Source: Nannocystis exedens (GTDB taxonomy: Bacteria > Myxococcota_A > Polyangia > Nannocystales > Nannocystaceae). From it: DNA of 64,000 nt. The stretch covers positions 3,730,001 through 3,794,000 of the forward strand of contig NZ_NETK01000001.1 in NCBI RefSeq assembly GCF_002343915.1. The letters run 5' to 3'. The notes below the pieces were generated by a model. It was not told the DNA's origin, did not search any database, and saw only the letters and a list, made by a program, of their open reading frames with translations. Position numbers and translations under genes: made by a program. This document shows, in pieces, positions 56,355 through 64,000 of this stretch (the stretch's first letter is position 1; each line of letters opens with the position of its first letter).

Positions 56355-56391
56355 GGACATGCGCGAAGGACATGTCCCTTCGCGCATGTCC
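56355..56391. terminator. Strong terminator-like hairpin made of nested GGACAT palindromes
   Basis: Perfect 15-bp stem GGACATGCGCGAAGG / CCTTCGCGCATGTCC with a 7-nt loop ACATGTC. It lies 17 bp after the preceding stop codon. It also contains the ATG (56386) of the frameshifted ORF that follows. Confidence 0.75.
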
Positions 56392-56678
56392 GTGAGTACA
56401 CCTGCGAGACCGCTCGTCGACGCCAGCGCCGGCCGCTCGAGCCTCCTGAGCCCGCCCGACGCCGCCGTCCACGCCGACTTGACCGTCGGCGCCGACGAGG
56501 CCCTCATCGTCGTCCCCTCGGCGGCGACCCGATCACCTACCAGGGCACCCCGCCGCGGGCCGGGTCGTACCACCACGGTCGCCTGCTCACCGTCTACCAG
56601 GGCACGGGCGACGTCCTCGTGCTCCACGGCTTCGTCGAACCGGTCCGCTGGTACACCGTCCTCTGCAATTCCCTGTGA
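56386..56678 (+). pseudogene. Frameshifted small gene
   Basis: The ATG at 56386 reads MSVSTPARPLVDASAGRSS, then AVHADLTVGADEALIVVPS; sense then continues in another frame as GGDPITYQGTPPRAGSYHHG, RLLTVYQGTGDVLVLHGFV and EPVRWYTVLCNSL-stop. Joining the frames near 56520 would give a ~97-aa protein. It could be a sequencing error or a real pseudogene. No family recognised. A further palindrome pair lies at 56738-56753 and 56784-56801, next to the fmt stop. Confidence 0.45.
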
Positions 56679-56802
56679 CCACCGGGCCCGCCCACGCGCC
56701 GCCCGGGACCGGCAGCCCCGCCCTCACAGAGCCCGACCTGTCCTTCCAGACAGCCAGCACCCCGCACGGACGCGCCGGCCGTCACATGCCCCCGGGGACA
56801 TC

Positions 56803-57777
56803 TCACTCCGTCTCAGAGCGCGGCGGCGCCGAGAACCCGTCGCCCCTCTTATTGAATGGTTTGCCGGCGGCGTAGGCCTGAGCCGGCATGCGCTTGGCGC
56901 CGGCGGCCTGGACCTCCGCGATCCGCACCACTCCGTCGCCGCAGGCCACGTGCAGGCCGGCGCGGTCGACCGCCAGCACCTCGCCCGGGCGCGCGTCTTC
57001 GGGCCGGGGCAGCGACGACGGACCGGCGCGGTAGAGTTTGACGGGTACTCCCTCGCGCCCGGTGACCGCGGCCGGCCACGGGTCCATCCCGCGCACGTGG
57101 TTGATGACATGCTCCGAAGACCATGTCCAATCGACCACCCCTTCTTCCTTGCGCAAGATCGGCGCCAGCGTCGCCAGGGCCGCGTCTTGCGGCGTCGGCG
57201 GCGGCACGTCGGGGAACTCGCCGAGGAACGCGGCCAGCAGGTCGCCGCCGAGCGTCGCCAGGCGGACGAACAGCTCGCCGCTCGTCTCCTCCGGCGCGAT
57301 CGGGGTCCGCGCCGCGCGGAACACCGGCCCGGTGTCGAGCCCCTCTTCCATCTGCATGATCGCCACCCCGGTCTCGCGATCGCCGGCCAGCACCGCGCGC
57401 TGGATCGGCGCCGCGCCGCGCCAGCGGGGCAGCAGCGACGCATGCACGTTGATGCAGCCGTGCCGCGGCACCTCGAGGATCGCGCGCGGCAAGATCCGCC
57501 CGTACGCCGTCACCACGATCACGTCCGGCGCCAGCGCCTGCAGCTGCGCCGCCAGCGTGCCGTCGCGCACCTTGACTGGTTGACTGACCGGCACGCCCAG
57601 GCGCTGCGCCGCCTCCTTGACCGCCGGCGGCATCAGCTTGCGGCCGCGCCCTGCCGGCTTGTCCGGCTGCGTCACCGCCAGCACCAGCTCGCACGTGCGA
57701 GCGACCGCCTCGAGGCTCGGCACCGCAAAGTCGGGCGAGCCCATGAACACCGCACGAAGCCGCGAAGATCCGCTCAC
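56803..57777 (-). CDS. fmt: Methionyl-tRNA formyltransferase
   Basis: 324 aa with a GTG start overlapping the upstream gene's stop (GTGA). Formyltransferase motifs: AVFMGSPDFAVPSLEAV, TQPDKPAGRGRKLMPP, VVTAYGRILPRAIL, and the catalytic Asn110, His112 (INVHASLLPRWRGAAPIQ) and Asp148 (EEGLDTGPV). C-terminal OB-like domain present. Formylates initiator Met-tRNA. Peptide deformylase, its common neighbour, is absent here. Confidence 0.96.
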   Translation of the reverse strand: MSGSSRLRAVFMGSPDFAVPSLEAVARTCELVLAVTQPDKPAGRGRKLMPPAVKEAAQRLGVPVSQPVKVRDGTLAAQLQALAPDVIVVTAYGRILPRAILEVPRHGCINVHASLLPRWRGAAPIQRAVLAGDRETGVAIMQMEEGLDTGPVFRAARTPIAPEETSGELFVRLATLGGDLLAAFLGEFPDVPPPTPQDAALATLAPILRKEEGVVDWTWSSEHVINHVRGMDPWPAAVTGREGVPVKLYRAGPSSLPRPEDARPGEVLAVDRAGLHVACGDGVVRIAEVQAAGAKRMPAQAYAAGKPFNKRGDGFSAPPRSETE

Positions 57778-60700
57778 GACGCCCCGATCTGCGCCAGATA
57801 GGCGCTGTGCAGCGCGTCGTCGGAGAGCACGTCGCGCGCCTCGTCGAGGGCCGCCAGCAGCTCCTCGATCTCCTCTGCCAACTCGACCCGACTGTCGGGC
57901 TCGAGGCTCTCACAGAACGTCGCCGTCAAGTCCGCGTGAGCGCGCAGCACGTCGGCTCGCGACGCCTCGCGCGGCAGGCCGAGCAACGCGAAGTAGTCGC
58001 TCTCGCGCGCCAGTCGCAGGCGCTCGCGCACGCGTTGGCGGTCGAGCGCGGTCAAGGTCGCCGCCGGATCGTCGATCTCCGGCGCCAGGTGCCCCAGCAG
58101 CTCGAGCACGTACACCACCCCGCGGATCACCGCCTCGTCGGCCACAGCCGCCGCGATCAGCTCGCCGACGCGGGTCTGTCCGTCGAAGCGCTCCGTCACC
58201 GCCCCGACCGCCGGCCAGCGCAGCTCCGCCGCCAGCGCCTCCGGCCCGGCGAACGCCAGCCGCGGCTTGCGGTCGTCGTTCACGGCCACGCGCAGCTGCG
58301 ACAGCGTCGCTCCGCGCTGGACCCCGCCGGCGATCATCGCCGCCAGCGGCACCCCGAGCTCGACCGCGACCGCCGGGGCTTCGCCCGGGTAGAGGCCCCA
58401 CGCCACGCTCCCGCTCTCGGCGATCCGCTCGACGATCCGGCGCACCGGCTCGCGCAGCGCCTCGCGCATCTCCTGCGGTTTGATCAGGCCCGACTGGGCC
58501 AGGCGTTCGACGTCGCGCCGCGGGTCGCCGGTGCCCCAGCGCGCCGCCAGCTCGAGGTGCGTCGGGCTCAGGAGCCCGCGGGCCGCCAGGCGGCCCAGCA
58601 CCGACTCGCCGGGGGCCGAGCTCGCGCCGCCGATCACCTGTCCCTCGGACCACCACAGCCGCCGCTCCGGCGCGCCGCTGGCCGCCACGCGCAAACCGCC
58701 GGTGAACCGCTCGCGGCGCAGCTCGGCCAGCAGCGCCGGCGCGTCCGATTCGCCGCGCGTCTGGGCCCCCGCCAGCGGCGCCTCGCCCGCGAGACCGGCC
58801 GTCTCCGGGGACAGCCGCGGCGGCTGCTCCTGGACGCGAGGAGGCCCTGCGACCGGAGCCCCTCCCGCCGCGCCTGGCGTGAGAGACAGCTCCTCGGTGG
58901 CTTCGCGCACCCCGTGCCGCCCCGAGCGCGCTGTGTCCTCCGGGACATGTCGAACTGGCCATGTCTCTCGGGACAGCTCGCGCTGCGGCGGCGCGCCGCG
59001 GTCCGACGACCGGCGCGACCAGTGGCGCGAGGGCAACACGACCGTCGCCTCCTCGGCCTCACGCCCGTCCGGCTCGGCGCCCGCGAGCGCCTCGCGGGCC
59101 CCCTCGCGCGCAGGCTCCCCGTTGTCCCGCGCGACCCGTCCGGCCCGCTGCGAACCCACCCCGCGAGACAGCCCCTCGTCCTCCTCCTCGCCGAGCGCGA
59201 ACCGCCGGGCCTGTGCGCCTGGCGACGGCTCCACGAACCGCCTTTTACCTGTCTCACGAGACAGCTCTTCGCCGTCGGCGAGCCGCTCGGCGCGCCCCGG
59301 ATCGCTCTCACCAGACCGCCCCTCGCCGTCGGCGAACCGCCCGGCGCGCCTCGGATCGCTCTCACCAGACCGCCCCTCGCCGTCGGCGAACCGCCCGGCG
59401 CGCCTCGGATCGCTCTCACGAGTCCGCCCCTCGCCCGGCCACTCCGCCCGGCCTGCGGTCGCCGCTCCTCCGGCTCCTTCCGCCGCGGGGCCCCCGCTCG
59501 CCGCACCTGTCCCCCGAGACAGCCGCACCTCCTGCGCCCGGCCCCCGCTGCCGTTCTCGGGAGAATGGTCCACGACGCGCGGCGCAAGGCCCCGGCGTTC
59601 GGACACGCCCTCCCCCTCGACCACGAACCGCCCGGCGCGACGGCCTCCGCTCGTCTCCTCCTCACGTCGCCCCGGTTCCAACCGCGAGCTCGCTCGCTCC
59701 CCTCGCGGCGGCTCCGTCGCCGCTCCTCCGTCGACCACGAACCGCCCCACGCGGCGGCCACCGGGCGCCTCCTCCTCGCGCACCGGTCGTCCGAGCGAGC
59801 TCGATCGCTCTTCCTGCGGCCGCCCTGCCGTCAACTCGCTCGTCCTCTCGGCGTCGACGACGAATCGTCCGGGGCGACGACCTCGGCCCGACGGCGCGGA
59901 CTCTTCACGGGGCCCCGGATTCACGCGCTCGCCCCGCCCCCACGAGCCGCGAAGCGCCTCGGTCTGCCCGCTCCTCGCCGCTCCGCTCGGCTCCACCGCC
60001 GCGACTTCCCCGGCCTGCGGAGCCGGCCGTCGCGGCCGCTCGCGCACCAGCTCCTCCGTCCGCTCGCTGCGTCCGGCACCTGTCCCTTGCGCCAGCGCCT
60101 CCGCTTCCTCGCCCGGGGCGCTCCACGATCTTCGCGGCGCACCTGTCCCTCGCGCCAGCTCCGCTTCCTCACCCGGGACGCTCCACGCTCCTCGCCGCGC
60201 ACCTGTCCCTCGCGCCAGCTCCTCCTCGCCCCGCGCGCCCCATGACCCTCGCCGCGCACCTGCCCCTCGCGCCAGCTCCTCCTCGCCCGGCGCACCCCAC
60301 GACCCCCGCCGCGTACCTGTCCCTTGCGCCAGCTCGTCTTCTTCGCTCGCAGCGCTCGCGCCTCGTCGAAGCCGCGAAGGCTCGCCGTCGTCCGCCTCAC
60401 CACCGACGCGCTCCCGCGCCCGCGACCCGCGCGTCAACTCGATCGTCTCCTCGACGCGTCCTGCCCCGGCTCCGGGCCCCGGCTCGTCCTCACCGGCTCG
60501 CGCCCGCAGGTCCTGCGCCGAACCTGTCCCTCGGGCCAGCCCTTCGCCCACGCGCCGGCCGGTCCACGGCATCCACGAGCCGCGGCCCGTGCCTGTCCCC
60601 TGGAACAGCTCGTCCTCCGCCTCGACCCGACCCGCTCCCGACCGGCGCGGCTCTCCCGGGCCCGCGCTGGGGTCCGACGCTGCGGGCGCCGGAGTCGCGC

Positions 60701-61580
60701 CCGCTCGTTCCTGTCGTTTCGACCAGGTTTCTCGGGACAGGTTCCCCTCCGCGACCACGCGCGGATCCGGCCGCGACTCGCCCCAACGGCTCGCGCGATC
60801 CTTGCGTACGTCCTGGCGAGCCGCGGTGGCGACCGAGGCCGTATGCTCGCTGTGGGCCTCTGCAGGGGCCTGCGAGCCCGACTCCGGCGAGATCTCCCCG
60901 TCGCGCGAAAACGTGAGCTCACTTCGGGTCGGCCGACGACCGACCCGTGATTCGCCAGTCGAGGGCAACCGCTGAGTCGGCTCGCGCAGGAGCTCGAGCT
61001 CGCCGCTGTCGTGCTCTGGGTCGACGTCGGGAACGGCGTCCAGGCCCATCGCCTCGAGATCGATCCCGTCGCGATGGCCGTCGACGGACTCTTCGCGGGT
61101 CTCGAGGCGGGCCGCCAGCACCTCGAGCGTGTGATGCAGACGATTGAGGACCGGGTCGGCGCGAACGGGACGCGGAGCCGGCGATGCTTCGCGAGGCTCG
61201 GGCCGCGCTGCGCCTGCGGGCGGCCCGGCGAGCTCGGCCAGCGCCGCCTTGAGCTCCGCCTCGTCGACGGGCGCCTCGAGGAAGCGGTCGGCCCCGAGCT
61301 CGAGCACCGCGGCCAGGTCGCGCGTCTCGCCTTGCAGGCGCCCGTAGAGCAGCACCGGGATGCCCATCGTCTCCGGCCGCTCGCGCAGCGCCTGCACCAG
61401 GCCGCTCGCGTCGGCGGAGCCGAGGCAGACGATGACCGCGGCGGGGCCGGGATTTTGCGCGGCGCGCAGCACCAGTTCGCGCTCGCGTACCGGGACCACC
61501 GCGTAGCCCAGGTCTTGCACGCGAGGGACCAGCTCGCCCCGGTGGGCACGGTTGCCCGTCATGAGGATCTCCGGACCCAC
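57774..61580 (-). CDS. REC-like / DUF4388 / DnaJ-like protein with repeat-expanded linker
   Basis: 1268 aa. Residues ~1-120 are a receiver-like domain (ILMTGNRAHRGELVPRVQDL, VLELGADRFLEAPVDEAELK); the phospho-acceptor site reads VIVCLGSADASG, so a normal Asp is missing and it is probably a pseudo-receiver. Residues ~130-890 are a disordered linker full of ELARGTG/LSRETW and RRAGRFADGEGRSGESDP units. A DUF4388/PATAN-like domain (LLAELRRERFTGGLRVAASG... LWWSEGQVIGG, ~930-1110) follows. The last ~90 residues resemble a J-domain (ESDYFALLGLPREASRADVL... DEARDVLSDDALHSAYL) without HPD. Such combinations occur in myxobacterial signalling proteins; function unknown. Confidence 0.8.
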   Translation of the reverse strand: MGPEILMTGNRAHRGELVPRVQDLGYAVVPVRERELVLRAAQNPGPAAVIVCLGSADASGLVQALRERPETMGIPVLLYGRLQGETRDLAAVLELGADRFLEAPVDEAELKAALAELAGPPAGAARPEPREASPAPRPVRADPVLNRLHHTLEVLAARLETREESVDGHRDGIDLEAMGLDAVPDVDPEHDSGELELLREPTQRLPSTGESRVGRRPTRSELTFSRDGEISPESGSQAPAEAHSEHTASVATAARQDVRKDRASRWGESRPDPRVVAEGNLSRETWSKRQERAGATPAPAASDPSAGPGEPRRSGAGRVEAEDELFQGTGTGRGSWMPWTGRRVGEGLARGTGSAQDLRARAGEDEPGPGAGAGRVEETIELTRGSRARERVGGEADDGEPSRLRRGASAASEEDELAQGTGTRRGSWGAPGEEELARGAGARRGSWGARGEEELARGTGARRGAWSVPGEEAELARGTGAPRRSWSAPGEEAEALAQGTGAGRSERTEELVRERPRRPAPQAGEVAAVEPSGAARSGQTEALRGSWGRGERVNPGPREESAPSGRGRRPGRFVVDAERTSELTAGRPQEERSSSLGRPVREEEAPGGRRVGRFVVDGGAATEPPRGERASSRLEPGRREEETSGGRRAGRFVVEGEGVSERRGLAPRVVDHSPENGSGGRAQEVRLSRGTGAASGGPAAEGAGGAATAGRAEWPGEGRTRESDPRRAGRFADGEGRSGESDPRRAGRFADGEGRSGESDPGRAERLADGEELSRETGKRRFVEPSPGAQARRFALGEEEDEGLSRGVGSQRAGRVARDNGEPAREGAREALAGAEPDGREAEEATVVLPSRHWSRRSSDRGAPPQRELSRETWPVRHVPEDTARSGRHGVREATEELSLTPGAAGGAPVAGPPRVQEQPPRLSPETAGLAGEAPLAGAQTRGESDAPALLAELRRERFTGGLRVAASGAPERRLWWSEGQVIGGASSAPGESVLGRLAARGLLSPTHLELAARWGTGDPRRDVERLAQSGLIKPQEMREALREPVRRIVERIAESGSVAWGLYPGEAPAVAVELGVPLAAMIAGGVQRGATLSQLRVAVNDDRKPRLAFAGPEALAAELRWPAVGAVTERFDGQTRVGELIAAAVADEAVIRGVVYVLELLGHLAPEIDDPAATLTALDRQRVRERLRLARESDYFALLGLPREASRADVLRAHADLTATFCESLEPDSRVELAEEIEELLAALDEARDVLSDDALHSAYLAQIGAS
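58934..60618 (-). repeat. In-frame palindromes inside the REC/DUF4388/DnaJ gene
   Basis: Clear members: TGTCCTCCGGGACA (58934-58947), ATGTCTCTCGGGACAG (58961-58976), CTGTCTCACGAGACAG (59249-59264) and CTGTCCCCCGAGACAGC (59507-59523). A series of half-decayed CTGTCCCTTGCGCCAGC / CTGTCCCTCGCGCCAGC forms lies at ~60070-60340, and CTGTCCCCTGGAACAGC near 60600. On the coding strand they read ELSRETG, ELARGTG or ELAQGTG in one frame. Between 59270 and 59440, ~63-bp units encoding GRFADGEGRSGESDPRRA are tandemly repeated. Confidence 0.8.
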
Positions 61581-61739
61581 GGCGACGGGAGTGTACTCCA
61601 GTCCCTATGCGCGGCGACGCACCCCTGAGCCCGGCGGTCCGGGGGACAATTTCTTCCAGGGTGCCTGAAGCGGCGCGCCCGGCGAGCGTCTCCCCGCTGT
61701 CACCTTCCCGCAACCGAGCAAATCAGCCAGGATCTCACC

Positions 61740-62210
61740 ATGCACCTCAAGTCCGCTCGTACGTCCCTGCGCCCCGTGAAATTCGTGTTCGCCGCGCTGT
61801 TGGCCGCGGTCATGTCCGCCTCGGCGACCGCCTACGCCTTCTTCTCCGCCAGCGATTCACCGGTCGGGAGCTGGAAGACGATCGACGACGAGACCGGCGA
61901 GACGAAGTCCATCGTCAAGATTTACGAGGTCGACGGCAAGATCTACGGCCGCGTCGACCGCCTCCTCCTCAAGCCCGGCGCGCTGTGCGAGGCGTGCGAG
62001 GGCGAGGATCACAACAAGCCCATCGAGGGCATGGTGGTCATGTGGGGCCTGTCGGCCGACGACGGCGAGTGGAGCGGCGGCAAGATCTTCGACCCGCAGA
62101 AGAACAAGACCTACCGCTGCAAGATCTGGCTCGAGGACGGCGGGCGCAAGCTCAAGGTGCGCGGCTACCTCGGCCCGTTCTTCCGCACCCAGACCTGGAT
62201 CCGTCAGTGA
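61740..62210 (+). CDS. DUF2147-family secreted protein
   Basis: 156 aa. Signal peptide (KFVFAALLAAVMSASATAYA) then the DUF2147 pattern: SPVGSWKTIDDETGETKSIV, KIYEVDGKIYGRV, CEACEGEDHNKPIEGMVVMW, GGKIFDPQKNKTYRCKIWLE and KLKVRGYLGPFFRTQTWIR. Small periplasmic or surface protein of unknown function. The motif is complete, including the Cys pair. Confidence 0.88.
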   Translation: MHLKSARTSLRPVKFVFAALLAAVMSASATAYAFFSASDSPVGSWKTIDDETGETKSIVKIYEVDGKIYGRVDRLLLKPGALCEACEGEDHNKPIEGMVVMWGLSADDGEWSGGKIFDPQKNKTYRCKIWLEDGGRKLKVRGYLGPFFRTQTWIRQ

Positions 62211-62309
62211 TCTGCCCTTCGCGGGCTGCGCGCTGACGGCCGCCTCCCGCGCCTGAGGCCGCTCTCCGCGGCCTTTGTCGCGACGCGCGCGGCACCTACC
62301 ATGATCGCC

Positions 62310-62999
62310 ATGGAACACGGCCGCGCGATCAGCTTCACTCGCCCTGACGGACAGGACGCCCCTGGCGTGCTGTTCTCCGCCGCCGACGGCGCTCCGGGCG
62401 TCGTCCTCATTCAAGAGTGGTGGGGCATCAACGACCAGATCCGCCGCGTCGGGCAGCGCCTCGCCGACGCCGGCTACCGCGTCCTGATCCCCGACCTCTA
62501 CCGCGGCCGCGCCACTGCCGTCGCCGACGAGGCCAAGCACCTCATGACCGGCCTCGACTTCGGCCAGGCGCTGAGCGACATCGCCGGCGCGCTCACCTAT
62601 CTCAAGGGACAGGACGGAGCGACCAGGGTCGGCATCATCGGCTTCTGCCTCGGCGGCGCCCTCACCCTCGCCTCGATCTGCAACGTCCCCGGCTTCGCCG
62701 CCGGCGTCTGCTACTACGGCATCCCCGGCGCCGGCGCCGACGCCAGCAAGCTGCTCGCCCCGCTGCAGGCCCACTTCGCCGAGTTCGACGACTGGTGTAC
62801 CCCCGACGCCGTCCGCGCGCTCGAGGACCAGCTGCGCGCCGGCACCACCGAGTACGAGCTCTACCGCTACAGCGCCCAGCACGCCTTCTTCAACGACGCT
62901 CGCCCCGAGGTTTACGATCCGGTCGCCGCCGCCGAGTCGTGGCGCCGCTCGCTCGACTTCTTCCACCGCCACCTCGGCGGCCCGCTGCCGGCTGCCTGA
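62310..62999 (+). CDS. Dienelactone hydrolase family protein
   Basis: 229 aa from the ATG at 62310; the ATG at 62301 overlaps the TACCAT -10 (62297-62302), so 62310 fits a leaderless transcript. Alpha/beta hydrolase of the DLH type with Glu36 (LIQEWWGIN), nucleophile Cys113 (GFCLGG), Asp161 and His191 (AQHAFFND). Family members hydrolyse dienelactones in aromatic degradation, but here the substrate is unknown and no catabolic neighbours are present. The 3' end is repeated twice downstream. Confidence 0.92.
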   Translation: MEHGRAISFTRPDGQDAPGVLFSAADGAPGVVLIQEWWGINDQIRRVGQRLADAGYRVLIPDLYRGRATAVADEAKHLMTGLDFGQALSDIAGALTYLKGQDGATRVGIIGFCLGGALTLASICNVPGFAAGVCYYGIPGAGADASKLLAPLQAHFAEFDDWCTPDAVRALEDQLRAGTTEYELYRYSAQHAFFNDARPEVYDPVAAAESWRRSLDFFHRHLGGPLPAA

Positions 63000-63357
63000 T
63001 CGGACAGGTCCCCAGGGACAGCCAGCACGACGTGGCCCGACGGCCTCGGCTCGAAACGGGGCGGCGACTTCTTGGATGACGCCCGCCTCGACCCGGCCGC
63101 CGCCGAGTCGTGGCGTCGACCCGCTCGACTTCTTCCACCTCAGCATCGGCGGCCCCGCCGCCTGTCTGCTCGAACAGGTCCCGTGGGACAGCCGCACGAC
63201 GAGGTCCGCACGGCCTCCGCTCGAACAGAGGCCGGACTTCTTCAAGGGCGCCCGCCACGAGATCGACGGCCGCGTCGCCGCCGCCGAGTCGTGGCGCCAT
63301 TCCCTTCGATCACCGGGCGGCTCCCATCCGGCTGACTGATCGAACAGGTCCATGAGG
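63000..63357 (+). repeat. Two decayed tandem copies of the dienelactone hydrolase 3' end
   Basis: The string GCCGAGTCGTGGCG of the gene (62931) recurs at 63112 and 63283, periods 181 and 171 bp. Copy 2 also keeps CTCGACTTCTTCCACC and the C-terminal GGCGGCCC. Both copies keep an upstream TTCTT...GACGC/GGGCGCCCGC match to the gene's TTCTTCAACGACGCTCGC. Each unit ends in a palindrome-bearing junction: GGACAGGTCCCCAGGGACAG, GAACAGGTCCCGTGGGACAG and GAACAGGTCCATGAGGGACC. Nothing else is seen up to 63485. Confidence 0.85.
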
Positions 63358-63485
63358 GACCTGCGACGCGTAACCGCATGGCTGGCCAGCGGGATCCTCG
63401 GCCCGCCGTCATGCGCACCCGCCGAGCGCGACGCTCCCGCATCGCCCCGGGCCTCGAGGACCTCGGCTTCTCGACCGCCTCGCGC

Positions 63486-64000
63486 TCAGATCAGCGACTG
63501 CGGGTCGACATCGACGTTGGCCATCGTCTTGAACTCGCCGCTGCCGGCGTCGCCGAGGCGGGGCCGCAGCTGGCGCAGCAACCAGCGCAGCGGGGGTCGG
63601 CTGCTCGCGCGGATGAGCATCTGCCAGCGCACGCGGCGGTTCACCCGCTCGATGAGCGACGCCTTCGGCCCGAGCAGCTGCACCGGCGGCGGCGCCTCGG
63701 CGCTGCCGGGCTCCTCCGCGTGCTTGCGCCGCACCTCTTCCGCCGCCGCGCGGATGACCGCCGCCAGCTCCTCCGCGCGCCGCTGCACCGCCACCTGGTC
63801 CGGCCCCGAGATCCGCACCAGCGCCAGGTGGCCGAACGGCGGGTTGTGGAGCTCGCGCCGCTTGTCGAGCTCCCACGCCGCGAACGCCTCGAAGTCGTGC
63901 TCGGCCGCGAACGCGATCGCCGGGTTCTTGATCCCGTAGGCCTGGATCAGCACCCGCCCCGGCCTGTCCCCGCGGCCAGCTCGACCCGCGACCTGCGTCA
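63486..64000 (-). CDS. priA: Primosomal protein N' (PriA helicase), C-terminal part (cut by window edge)
   Basis: The frame is open to the window end. It begins TQVAGRAGRGDRPGRVLIQA, the PriA helicase motif VI region, followed by YGIKNPAIAFAAEHDFEAFA, RRELHNPPFGHLALVRISG and the terminal domain (LLGPKASLIERVNRRVRWQM). PriA restarts stalled replication forks. The N-terminal domains lie beyond base 64000. The codons near motif VI include a GGGGACAG palindrome half. Confidence 0.92.
   Translation of the reverse strand, partial: TQVAGRAGRGDRPGRVLIQAYGIKNPAIAFAAEHDFEAFAAWELDKRRELHNPPFGHLALVRISGPDQVAVQRRAEELAAVIRAAAEEVRRKHAEEPGSAEAPPPVQLLGPKASLIERVNRRVRWQMLIRASSRPPLRWLLRQLRPRLGDAGSGEFKTMANVDVDPQSLI

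Overview
This is a very GC-rich window with almost wall-to-wall coding. It looks like a chromosomal piece of a myxobacterium (Myxococcota), probably a Nannocystis/Plesiocystis-type lineage. I infer this from gene content and style: lipoproteins and secreted proteins of unknown function, long Ala/Pro/Glu linkers, a REC-DUF4388-DnaJ protein, a Roadblock protein, an RpoH-type sigma factor and pilMNO next to aroKB. No 16S or other lineage marker is present. I saw no rRNA, tRNA, transposase, integrase or CRISPR array.

Layout. 0-7.6 kb: 3' end of truD, an ExbB-ExbD-TonB energy-transduction operon, a lipoprotein, a TolC-like outer-membrane efflux protein and a small membrane protein. 7.6-9.8 kb (minus): pgeF, a RluD-type pseudouridine synthase and an 89-aa conserved protein. 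9.8-15.1 kb: a disturbed accessory stretch with two copies of a ~380-bp block encoding a small membrane protein, a second repeat pair flanking a lipoprotein gene, a hairpin array, and poorly supported small genes. 15.1-17.3 kb: a gene fusing a complete HflX GTPase to a complete macrolide 2'-phosphotransferase. 17.7-21 kb: a divergent LysR/SDR pair and an ADP-ribosylglycohydrolase. 21.4-27.7 kb: a histidine kinase with its NtrC-type partner, an outer-membrane protein and a membrane protein. 27.9-33.3 kb: rsmI-rpoH and, divergently, a large S41 (CtpA-type) protease. 33.7-49.5 kb (minus): tig-clpP-clpX, a giant TPR protein, accBC, aroQ, a Roadblock protein, aroB, aroK, pilO, pilN, pilM and an HTH regulator. 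49.8-64 kb: glpK, ppx, an amphi-Trp protein, a beta-propeller-like protein, fmt, the REC/DUF4388/DnaJ protein, a DUF2147 protein, a dienelactone hydrolase and the 3' end of priA.

Two sequence phenomena cut across the annotation. First, a family of short palindromes, core TGTCC-N4-GGACA with variants, is scattered through the whole window. They lie between genes, where some form strong terminator-like hairpins between convergent genes. They also lie inside genes, always as in-frame codons in disordered linkers, with about twenty in the TPR gene. Second, at six places the last 40-180 bp of a gene, including its stop region, is followed by one or more decayed copies of that same gene tail, usually carrying one of these palindromes. 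The dienelactone hydrolase, amphi-Trp, ppx, rluD and lipoprotein loci are the clearest cases. I know of no described element that behaves this way; it is the main novelty I would follow up.

Many starts lie only 6-14 nt behind a TAnnnT -10-like hexamer with no Shine-Dalgarno sequence, so leaderless or very short-leader transcripts seem common here.
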